Source of the DNA: Paragonimus westermani
Taxonomy: Eukaryota; Platyhelminthes; Trematoda; Plagiorchiida; Troglotrematidae
NCBI GenBank assembly: GCA_008508345.1
Contig: QNGE01000830.1
Span: forward strand, 42,741 to 106,740
DNA length: 64,000 bases
Direction of reading: 5' to 3'
Shown in pieces: positions 34,301 through 46,300 of this stretch; within the stretch, counting starts at the first letter, position 1; every line of letters begins with the position of its first letter. The notes under the pieces are model-generated. The model saw only the letters and a program-made list of their open reading frames with translations, was not told the DNA's origin and ran no database searches. The position numbers and the translations under genes are program-made.

Positions 34301-37300
34301 GAATTTGCCCTGAGAAATACGGAATTTGGTTGCCTATACAGACACTGAGTTGGAGCACCTTCAGTGGATGAAATTGCGTAAATTCCTCTCTGGAAATTGC
34401 CAATAAGTTTTGCAGTGTTCCTGTCGTTACAGGTACCTACTTCTCCGTAATAATGAGAGCCGTTCGATCAATTCGTTCTCTGAGATTAAGGTCAGGCGAT
34501 CGGGGCATTGTAGTAAATAATCGACGGGAAATGCCTTGAACGCTCGTACATTCACACTAGTGGACCGGGGTGTAACCCTCTCGAGACATTACATTATTAA
34601 GACCGGACAATAGTGGATATAAATGTGTCCATAGTAAGGACTTATAGTTTGGAGCACCCACAGTGTGACAAATAGAATCGAAAGCATCCGGTGCATGGAT
34701 CGGATCGCCATCACCTTGCATTAACGGAATGCTCATTTGGACCTCTTAACATGCTGTTTTATCCTAATTCTTGCGGAAAAAGCTTGATTTAACAGCTAAC
34801 TTAGTTCTGCTCTTTAGTGATCAACATCCCGAGCTCTAGTGAATCCGAGTGAATGGTTGATCGTATGAAGGTTAAATGCACGGTCGTGTGAAAATATTGA
34901 CTAGATGATCGACCAGTGTCCAGCAAATGTTCTGTTAGTGATCGGCACCGAGAGACAAACAACGACAGCACAGTGTCTGTCACACAGCGAGTGGATATTC
35001 AGACAGCGCACGCAAGCGAAATGCAAGACTTAGGATGAAGTCAATGTAATGTACACATGTACAATTCGTATCAACGATGGCCACAAGTTTGAGGTCAGAC
35101 AGGACGTCAGCAAAGCACGGGTGTAACTAATAAAATAAAAAGGCAAATAAGGCAAAACCACAAGATAGAACAATGTATAAAACCACGGAGGGAAGCGTTC
35201 CATTTGTTTTATACCGCACACAGTATAAACAATTCCAACTGTTTGCTTCATTTATACCGGTGACTAACGGAGACCGCCAAAATAAACATCTTATCAGTAA
35301 TAGTAATGACTGAGACTTTAGGACATATCTTTCAGTGTCTCTGGTCAGTAGACTAGCATCTTTTGCTCCTCTACGAAAGAGTGAACGGATTCCAAACCAG
35401 ATAAATTACAGCCTCTATCTCGGAAAGTGGTTGCTATGGGGACTTCTGACAGACAGCAGTTAAGTGTTCGTCATTTTCTCAGCCGCTTATGTAAGTCCGT
35501 CTGAAAATCATATTGTAACCTGGTTACTTTAGATAGTATATTCAGATTATTTCCCAAAATTAGCAATCAAAGCCAAGTAGAGATTGCTTTGGCGACGTTG
35601 ACCGATGCGTGCACCTCGTTGTCCTTCTGCTTTTCGACGTGTTTCTCTACTCTTTCCGTATGGTCACCGCTGCGTTATCCAACATTATAATATGAAAGGA
35701 AGCTTAAGAAAGTATATCACCATCTCTGAGTTTCATCGGATGTTTTCTAGTCTGAGTGCTTGCACTGTCACCATTACTTACTTGAACGATTTTATCCAGT
35801 TTACGCCGGATCTGGTGATAAATACTGAAACATCGTCCTATATCAACACCAGTCATTAGACTGCTTCATACGTGTGCACATGAAGTCATCGTGCAGTTTT
35901 GTATGGTCACACACTGAATTACTTCACTGACTTAAGCCATCGAACCCACCATAAAAAGCACACGTGGAAGCAAACTCCTCCTCTGTATCAGCTTAACAGA
36001 CAGGATCCCTCATGAGCATAAAGATGGAACAAATGACGTTAGATACGAGACAATGAAACAGGATTTGATTGACTTGGACTATGTGTACGGGGTCGCTGCC
36101 TCGAGGAATTATTACTTGTCAGCAAGTGGCGTCGTGTCATTGACCCCTCAGCCAAGAGAAGCGTACCCTCTTTGTAATCCGTGAATTTGAATTCTTAAGT
36201 ATAACACAAAAGTTAGTGGATCGCTATTTTTGAAGCTTATTTCCGTTAATGACGTTATCAACTTCTCATCGTTTGCGCTGTATACTAGAACCATTCCTGC
36301 TTCGATCCTAGTAACGCTTTTCTGCCTCACTAAGAGAATCCGTCTTAGAAGAGAAAGTAAATGGTGCACTTCAACCCGAGCTGAAAATGTTTTTCCTCTG
36401 GTATCATTCTACTCTAGACTGCAAACGATTAGGTCAACCCTTCGCAGAAGCCATTGAAGGAACTGTACCCTCTCCTGGAGCACGCGATTTGATAGTGCTT
36501 TCTTTAAGAGGTTTTAAAATCCAACAATTACCGATTGAAAATTTAGCGTACTTTTGTTTGTGAGATAACTCAGCGGCCTCTGCTTTTAGTGAACCACCAA
36601 ACGTTGCTTCACGGTTACGAACCGACCATATAACTAACGTTTGGGTCCCCACAAACGTTCTTTTGGCTTCAGAACTCGTCACATTCCTCATATGACAGGT
36701 TATCAAATCGGGGGCACGATTATCTCAACATTCGGTGGAATATCTCAAAGCCCACAGCTAGTGGATTGCGAATATAACGGGCAACCAGATGACACATCGT
36801 TCAACGAAATCGGATCAACGGACGAGAAATGGCAAGCACAAAGAGTCAAGACAGAAAGCGTCAGCAATACACGCACACCAGGCAGAAGTACACAGGACAG
36901 CTGAGTGAAAACCGCCGCTGTGTTTTAGACCGGAATTCCGGTTCACAAACGCGAGCGCGCGCAGGGCATGGGAAGGTGCATGTTGGATAATAAAGACCCT
37001 GCTTCATTGAACGACTTTTTACTACACCTGGAGTTTTCACCTGTAAGCAAAAATGTTCAAAAACTGGGTTTTGTTGATCACCATGCAATCGGATGTCGTC
37101 CTTCATAACCGTCCGTGTGTGATGATATGAATGACTTTCAACCGCATGTTGAACGCGAAATATCCCCTCTTGTACCCGAACATCGTCTCCCAGCATTACA
37201 CGGAAGAATGACAAACAAGGAAGCTGTTAGCTTATGGTAAAAACGAAGCAGCCACAGAGGGAGTACTTTACCCAGCGGTTCAAAATGTCCAAGATGAAGA

Positions 37301-40300
37301 GGTCCATGATCATTCTCGTTGGAAGGGCCCACTAATGATGGAAGCTACTTAGAGGAGGGTTACACATACAAGTGTTGAAGTTGACATGAATTTACAACAC
37401 TGTTTGGTCGGTAGCGGGGCCGTTATTTCGTTGACTGGTTGTAGCAAACTAATAACCAGTACAGCTGTAAGTTATCACCTTCTGTGTGTGAAAAAAGATG
37501 CAGTGTATGTGTTGACAGCCACATCATGAAGCAACATTTCATTGTCTCCAGAGAATAAGTAGACGATCCTTGGAGCCGACTTCCTCGGTGCAACGGAAGT
37601 GTTAGCTATATACACACGTCCAAGACCAACATTCGCACAGTCCCTTTGCTCTAGTCCACGACTGAGAAATACGCTGAGTTATTCATGAATGAAGATGATC
37701 TGCACAGCTTCCATGAATGGATTGTATATGAAGTATTAATAACCAGAGCATTCCGACAGCACGGACCCCGCAGAAGACAACAGCCCGTACAACTCGACTA
37801 ATCTCCTGGCGTGGAAGTTCAACATGAAACACCACTTCTGTGTGGATTTTAGACGGTTGCACAGAACACAGTTGTTCCAACACCGTCTGCCGCCGACAGT
37901 GTCGACACGCTGCAACAGGCGGGTTGTTCACAATTGTTCCGGATACTGGTAAGTGGCAATCAAAAACGCAGACCCTGAGAAAACCATATTCAGGGTGAGC
38001 GAAAAATAGTGTGAATCAAGTGCATGCCGTTCGGCCTATCCGGGACACCGTTCACATGTGGACGTTGGATAGTCCGACTGATAGAGCAGCTGGATAATAT
38101 GGCGGCACACAAACGATACTGTGGTATACAGTAAACAGAATCGCGGCAAGAACGACACTTAGATGCCGTCTTAAAAGGAATTTAAGACTCTAGACCCAAG
38201 ATCAATGCTGATAATTCACAACCCAGAGGGTCATCGGTGGTCCTATTGGGAATCAACTTTGGTCAAATTGAAGTCAAGCCATTGATAATGATAAACGGAG
38301 AAGCTTTGGCCCCGAGTTTCAGGCGTACGCCGAGGAATTTTTTAGGTTGAGCGGGTTACTACAATCGGTTACTAAAAGCTTTTCATTCCGTAATAACACC
38401 GGCATACGAACGCCTCCAGAAGAACGAGAAATGTAAACTGAGCGATGAAGCCCAGAGGGCGCTCACATGAGTGCAAAAAGAAATGGACAAACAACAACCA
38501 GCACTGAAACTTCCGACTAAAAGGAGAACGTCTCTTCTAGCGACAACTGACAGTGACTGGGGCAATATTCAGAGGGAGGAGATAATCGAATATGCTAGCA
38601 GAAATTAGATGCCAGCAGAGCTGAGGTATTCAGTCATTGAGAAGGAATGTTTGGTAGTCGTTTGGGTTCTACACAACCGGAGACCATACACGTTAAGTCA
38701 GCAGTCTCATTTAGAGAAGGATTACGAATTGCTGGAGTGGATTAGGACTGCAAACGAACCTAGGGACATTTCGTCCGCAAGAATATTATTTTACGATCGA
38801 TCACGTGCTTCAACTTAGTACTCGTGTCCCTGATCCTCTTTCTCAGCTTCGCAAAATGACCTTTGGAGTTAACGGGTTGGTAATGGAACAAGAACAAGAG
38901 CGTTCACAGCGCAAATATGTCTTCCGGAAGATTAACGCTCTGCAAGGAGGCGTGGGGATCTCAAGAAATACAAACAAAGAACTGATAACAATTGCTTCCC
39001 AGTAAAGAAGAGTTGGTTTCATCAGTACGGGGGTATAAAGGTGAAAGAGTGACGCTAGCAGCTTCCCATGGTGGTGGTCATCTCGACACAAATGAGGAAA
39101 ATGGTAGCACACACTGGACGCACCATAACATACGATCTAATGAAATGAGGAGCTTACCGGAAAAATTGAAACATGACGTGACGGCTTACGCACTTACTTG
39201 CCAAAAGTTTCAGTTAGTGGAAAACAACAGCGAAGGGGCCCAGTAGCCCTTAAATCTAGTATATTTACGAAGCCAGGGAACTCTGATCGGCGGCTCGTTG
39301 GAAACAGTACGTTCAGGTCAGGAAACGACTGACGCTTCAGATCAGACGTGTTGATCAAAACACATCGTGATAAGCCATGGCATACCAAGTCAATTTTGAA
39401 GGCTTAGAGACCATGTTATGAAAGTGAGGAATTTTGAACAAGCACTTCGACTTCCGAAACTCCGACTCAGTAGAGGTGGGCAGCGGCGCTTAACCGAACG
39501 TAAATGGTGCCAACAACCATCTAAGACACTAGCCAAAATGTTCTACCTAGTAGCATAGATTCTTGCTTCGAGGATCAATGCACTCACAATCGTAAGATTA
39601 AATGTTTTGCAGCAATTCTCTGACAACTGACTCCATTTCGATAGTAGGTTCTGATCGGGAAATATCGTGGTTTATCCATGGGAATCTTGCGAGATCAAGC
39701 TTCACCATCCTCGCTGTAGGCTGACATCATTAAACAGAAGGGAAAGTTCTGGCCAGAACACACGGATGCCCACTGGCTCACAGCAGACCGAATCGGTTAC
39801 AGTGGAAAATAGTTGAACGTACACTTTTTTGCACTGGTATCCGACAGTGATGTACGCCATGCTATCCGACGGAAATTGGTCTGATTGTAGATTTTCTCAT
39901 CAGTTACATAGGAAAAGCAGAAGTACTCAAAAAGATACAGCGCCCGTAGCCTATGAAGGAGATTGTCGATGGAGAAAACGAAATTCTCACATATGATAAG
40001 TGGCTATAATGAACTGTGAATTCACGTTTATTTGTTAACATGAGCTAAGTGGGAATTTTTTTATGGTCCCAATGCAAGTATGACTTAGCCGGCTTCACCG
40101 ACTTTCACCTCACAGATACTTTCCGTTGGACGACTATTCCTCTCTTCCAGTTGAGCGGTCCATAAAACGTACGCACAAGGACCGGCTCGCCAATCGTGAA
40201 GTATCGTGCACGAGCCCCACGTCTACGATTGCACTGTCTTATCATTCCTGCATTGCATCCTCCCCTCGTGTTTGAATGTGGGATCATGACACCGAAGGCA

Positions 40301-43300
40301 GTTCTCAATTTTCTATTGAACATGCATTCTGCCGGCGACTTGCCATCTGGAACGTTCGGAATTGGGGTTGTCCGGTAATTGGTCAAGAAGGTCTGTAAAA
40401 CAGGACTTGGGGGATCTTCTACTCTGGCCTTTAACAGCGCTTGCTTCAAGGTGTTGAGAAACCTTTCAGCTTGTCCGTCCAACTGAGGATGGTAAACTGG
40501 AGATCGCATGTGTTAAGTACCTAGCCCTTGGCAGTAATTTTCGAAGACGGAAGAGGTGAACCGAGAACGGTTGTCTGTGACCAACGTCTCTGGCAGTCCG
40601 AAACAACTGAACAGTTCCGATGGCTTCTGCATAGCGCTGTCCGTATTCGGCTGTCGTAGGCTGTGAACTTCCGGCCACTTGGTGTACGCGTCGACGATGA
40701 CCAATCACCTCTGCCCATTGAGTGGTCCGGCAAAATCCGTATGGAGCCTTTGCCAGGGTCTTTAAGGTGCTGACCAAGTGTGCAGTTCAAAATTCAAGGG
40801 GTTTCTCACGATTAGGCAACATGGTGTGCATTTTTAACAGTGTTGCTCAAACTGTGTCCATTCGTGACCAGTAGGCAAAACTGCGCACCAAGAAATTCAT
40901 TCGCTCGATCTCTGGGTGCCCACTGTGGAATTGACCGAGTGCATCCGTCCACGGTCGTAATCGCTGCTCGACGATTGAAGTATCCCCGTAAACCACAGTT
41001 GAGGTCTGTGTGTGGCTAAGTCGTGCGGATGAATTTCATTACCTGCCTCAGAATTGCGTCCAGTTTGGTCGCCTCTTTGACCATCACTGTTGTTACCGGA
41101 AGTGCTCGAACAGCCTCACTGAGGATAAGGTTCACATCAGCTTCAATGTTGACCACTGCGGTTATTGTGCCCTCGTCTTTCGGTGCCCGTGATCCGATGA
41201 GTCTGAATAAAGCGTCAGCTTGACCAAAGGTGGTTGCGGAGCAGTACTGTGTCGTGTAGTCGTAGAGAAGAAGCATTGTTGCTCATCTTCACAAGCGATT
41301 GGCTATGCAAACCGCGACATCGTTCTATGAACCGAACGTTGCAGGTCACGATTCGTGATCCGTCAACAACAAAAAATGTTGCCCCTACAATGTCTTGTGA
41401 AACTTTCTCACCGCGAAGATTATTGCGAGGGCCTTCTTCTCTGTCTGGCTGTAGTTTCACTAAGGAAAATTAGGTGATCTTGCTGCATGCGAGACTGCCT
41501 TTTCCTTTCCATCTGGAAACGTATGTGATAACACAGCACCTATTCCATAGCTGGCTGCGTCTACAACCACGGCAAGTGGTAGCGTCGGATCATAGTGCGT
41601 AAGCAGGAGGTCTGAAGTAAGAGTGGCTTTGGTGCGATTAGAAGGCTGTTGACGTTCTCTTGATCGCTCTCACGTGACATCGTTAGTGAACAAACGGTTC
41701 ATTGGCGTTCGGATTCGATGGACTTCTGGAAGGAAGTAACTGTAATGACTGACCAGCCCCAGGAAAGATAGTAGAGTTAGCACGCCCGTCGAAGGCGGCA
41801 TCCTCTGTATGGCTTCTACGTTGGCCGGGTCAGGTCGTCCGCCATCTTTGTGTACAATGATTCCGAGTTACTTGATGCCAGACATCATCATCATAATCAT
41901 AACAGCCATGAGCCTGACCAAAGGTACTGTGGCTGGGGCCGCCACTCACCTCAACAGTGACGTGGAATATCCTAGAAGGAAAAGTTACTAAGAAGGTCAA
42001 CAAAGATTAAAGAAGACTAAGCGGAAGAACTAGAAATGGTATGGATACACGTACGCCGTTGACTGCGACACATCGCCATCTCGGATAGTGTCTCTAACCA
42101 GCGGTTTGAGTGATCACGAGGACCCCAGCCAGGCAGGCGATGTCTGCCCACTTTGCTCAGTAGAGCAGTGAAGGTCTTCATATTTCGTGACCACGTTGTT
42201 GCTTGACCACCACGCGGTTTTACCCAACTGTTGGTGGCCTCAGTATATAATGCCCGGTACGGTAAACGCTCAGCTGGCATACGGAGCACGTGACCCANNN
42301 NNNNNNNNNNNNNNNNNNNNNNNNNNNNNNNNNNNNNNNNNNNNNNNNNNNNNNNNNNNNNNNNNNNNNNNNNNNNNNNNNNNNNNNNNNNNNNNNNNNN
42401 NNNNNNNNNNNNNNNNNNNNNNNNNNNNNNNNNNNNNNNNNNNNNNNNNNNNNNNNNNNNNNNNNNNNNNNNNNNNNNNNNNNNNNNNNNNNNNNNNNNN
42501 NNNNNNNNNNNNNNNNNNNNNNNNNNNNNNNNNNNNNNNNNNNNNNNNNNNNNNNNNNNNNNNNNNNNNNNNNNNNNNNNNNNNNNNNNNNNNNNNNNNN
42601 NNNNNNNNNNNNNNNNNNNNNNNNNNNNNNNNNNNNNNNNTGGTACTCCCTTGCGAAGGAGACAGCTCCAGAGAACGTTACGAGCAACTGAATCGAATGC
42701 AGCCCTCAGGTCCAAAAAGACCACGGCCGTCGGCTGCCTATATGAATGCCGATGTTCCAAGATCCGTCGTAAGGTAAAAATGTGATCAACACCCCCCCGC
42801 GCGACCGGATCTGAATCCTGCTGGTTCTTCGCGTATCTGACTTTCTCTGGATTTAGTGAGCCGACGTAAAATGAGGTCAGTGAGTAACTTGGACGCAACA
42901 GACACCAAGCCGATGCCTCTGTGGTTGTCACATAGACTTCGGGACTCCTTTGTGAAAATGAGAATGACTGTTGATAGGCACCAATCACGAGGTACCTCTT
43001 CAGTCTCCAAGATCGTCTGGAGGAGTTTTATCAGTTCTGATAATAACCTCACTCCAGCATCCTTGAAAATAGAAGAAGAGAGGAAGTCTGGTCCAGGAGC
43101 CTTATTACGCTTCAATAACTTGAGCTCCAGGACCACTTCTGCTTCTGGAATGCAATAGCTGACCAATCGCGTCCCGTCGTACACATGATCTGGTTGAGGC
43201 CAACTGAACTGTTCTTCAAAATGATGCGAGACATTCCAAAGTTGTATTTGCCGCTGCGAAGCTGGAAGCCATATTCACCCAAAAAAGTAAGAGTTGGGTC

Positions 43301-46300
43301 CAGCTTCGGTTCCAGATCCCCTGTACTGTGGCCCACGACTATGATGTCATCCAGGTAGTCAGCCGCACCGTGAATATCTGTGGGTATCGTACCCATCACC
43401 TGTTGGAAGATGGCTGGCGCTATCTTTACACCCAAATGGCAGGCGGTTGGATCGGTAAAGCTCTCTGTGGGTGTTAATTGTTAACAGTTCTTCGAACTCT
43501 TCAGTGATTGACAATTGTTAATAAGCCTCGGCAAGGGATACTTATGCGTCTTGAGAGTGCCATTCAAACCTGTAGAGTAGTCTGCACAGAGCAGTACCAT
43601 CCCATGTACCTTCTTGGCCACGACGATAGGGGCAGCCCATGGTTCATTGAATCCAGCTTTCTGGAGACGCTCCAGTTCTTGGTCGATAGTTGCCTGCGCA
43701 GCACAGACTGCTCAACGACTGAGTGGAAATACCGGCTTCCTCCCAGGATAAAGAGATGAGGCTGCTGTTACCTTGATGCAACGGCCGAGCTCATCTGGGA
43801 ACACATCGGAGTGTCTCTGCTGAAGAGCGTTCGTGAGTTAAAGGTGAACTTCAAGAGATAACATGGGCTTCTGCTGAGCTAGAATTCGGTTTGGATTAAT
43901 GATGTCAGTTAGATGCAGTTTGTTGACCTAATCAAATCCAAGAAGGTCATGGCCACGACTGCCGGTTACGTAGCAGGTACCCCTTGATTGTCGATCCGTT
44001 AAGGACTGCAGTTCAGTGGAATTTGCCAATGATGGGTAATCGGCTGTCAGTAGCGCTTCGAGCGACCTGGGTTGTCGTATTGCAAGTTTGCAAATCATGT
44101 ACCATGTGCGGTCAGATATTAACGTAAAATAGGATGCTGTATCGAGCCGTAGTCTGACCGACTTGCCGTTGAGATGAATAGGTACTACCTGTGCGTTAGG
44201 CGGCCGTCGTTTCTTGCTGCGAGAACGACCTGCGCTCTTGGGAAGCAGGGTTTGTGTGGCCCCGCCGGAATCATTGGGTGCATCGATGCCGGTTGAATAG
44301 ACAATATCGGATGTAATGCTATCCACCGCATTGCCAACACGATATGGAAAGTTTCTTCCGGTTGTCGCGTTCTGATTCCGGTGCAGACTTCGCCAGGACA
44401 GTTGGGCACACTGTGTGGACTTTTGAGTGACTGTTCTGTTCGATAATAGAGGTGTCGTGCTTCAGGTTCACCATGCGCTGGTATTCGGCAGTGATGTCCC
44501 GCATGGTGATGTCACAACACTGTTCTATCACCTCCGAAATTCGTGTTCTGATATCTGCTTCATTTGGTGACTGGAGTTCATAAACGAAAACCAGACATTT
44601 GAGTTGATCTTCGGTCATTGTGCAAAGCTTGAACCGTTCGCAATCCCGGTTGACTGTTCTAGCGTGCGTCACCCAGTCATCATTCGTGAACTTCATGAGG
44701 TTAAGGTATTGATAATGTGTGTCAAACAAAGATGACTCGTTGCCAAAGACTTGGGACAGCGTCTGGGTGGTTTCGTCAAAGTTGATATCCTTTGGTTTCT
44801 TCAGCACAATAAAGCTGGTGAACCGTTCGTGCTCCGGGATACCCAGTTTACGGAACAGCAACCTCACTTTCCGAGTGTCGTCAGCGTCTGGCAGTTCCGC
44901 CTCGAAAACATCCTCATATTTTTTAACCTCACCTCGAAAATAGCGTCAATTAAACGGTCAAGATGAGACCCACTGACTGAGTTGATTGAAGTTGCCGCTA
45001 CAAATTTGAAGGATTCGTTTGATCCCACTGTCGGCTGCTGAAAACTCAGTTTCCGCGTCAGTGTTTCAATCAGCTTTGACTGTGCTTGCTCGAAACGTTT
45101 CCGCTGTTGTTGAAGAGGGGTTCGCATCTGCTTGGACTTAAGTGACACTGGGAATTCTCTCGTTACTAAACGTTGTAAACCCTCGAAAGAATACGCTGAT
45201 TCGTGCAGGGCAAAGTAATTCGCCTGTTGGAAATCGGATTCTCCTCCGTGTAATAGTTCAGATTAAAACTATTGGACCCGAAAATAACGCGACTATCTCC
45301 GTTAATTGCTCCCAAGATAAACCAAAAGACGGACGCAAAATGCTGCTTTGTTCCGCTCCAACAAAGAGTCCCACAAGGAAAAAATTACAAATTATTTATA
45401 TAGGGCATACCGATCTACAAACATACTCGAGTCAGAAAATCGAGGAACATTTATTAAAAATATTAGTTAAAGTCACTAAACCACCAATAAGCGAAGCGGG
45501 TGAAATAATAGCGAAGGTTAATTCTCGACTGTTCACGACGTTTCCATATATGATTGGCCGAAATCGTTTCCCGGAGGAAAGAAGCGGTATGGACGGAAAA
45601 AACGGGTTTGCCAACAAGTGGATCGTTACAGTGCTCAATCAGACACAATTTGGTATGATCACCCATGCGAAGACATGTCGAACCCATAGAACTCAAGGAA
45701 GATTCCGAATGTGATGGGCAAGTCCGCTATTCTATAGATGCTACTTCAACTTCTGGCGCGTATGTTAGTCGTAAATCCAAACGCAGTCTAGATAGTTTGC
45801 AGGTTAAGTCAACGTTGTTGCTAGCGGAGCGTAACGAGGGTGAAGTCAGCGAAAGTCAAACTAGACCGCGAGCTGGCTCAGACTAGAATGGAAGGCTGGA
45901 TTGCTGTTTGATCTAGCTGCAGATGAGGATGGTCGTGGTGACACTGATCTTGGGCGAGAGGATTCAACTGATAGGAATGCACAAGTAAAAGAGTACTTGG
46001 TGAATCACAACGTAAGGCTAGCTCCAAAAGTGAGACCAACACAGCCTGACGAGCATCCCATCCCAGACCATCCATGTTCTGCCAACGGTTACTAGTCTTC
46101 ATCTTCCTAAAGGTTACCTGTGCTTCTTTGATCGTGACCCTGTAAAACACTGGAAGTTCGCTTGTCAATTTCAGTGTTATATCTAGGGGACGGTAGAAGA
46201 TGATGGCCAACGGATGTTGTAACCATTACACCACTGTCAGGGTCGTGCCAGAGAAGACACTGAGGAATGCGCCTTGCCCCTGCCGACCTCTTGCTGTCGC

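Larger units (their letters stand above)
40050..45148 (-). mobile_element. Ty3/Gypsy retrotransposon, minus strand, split by a LINE
   Basis: Reading from 45148 downward: a gag region (45148-44300) ending in a partial zinc knuckle (CWQCGG); a protease with LDTAS at about 44147-44131; the RT palm with GVKIAPAIFQQVMG and YLDDIIVV (43435-43300); then a 1.3-kb LINE insertion at 41886-43222. Beyond it the RT resumes with GIIVHKDGGRPDPANVEAIQRMP and LGLVSHYSYFLPE. RNase H (LTSDLLLTHYDP, GIGAVLSH; 41700-41300), FGQADALFRLI and the integrase (40780-40105, with VYHPQLDGQAERFLNTLKQA) follow. The order is gag-pro-RT-RH-IN, as in Ty3/Gypsy. It resembles the CsRn1-type elements of flukes, but I infer that only from context. 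Multiple frameshifts; LTRs not delimited. Confidence 0.88.

Noticed and set aside
36641..36904. 87-codon plus-strand frame as Gypsy gag
   Set aside because: No zinc knuckle or capsid-like features, and it lies on the 5' side of the apparent LTR end.
42017..42988. 323-codon minus-strand frame
   Set aside because: It spans an N run and joins two parts of a LINE; treated as a transposon remnant, not a gene.
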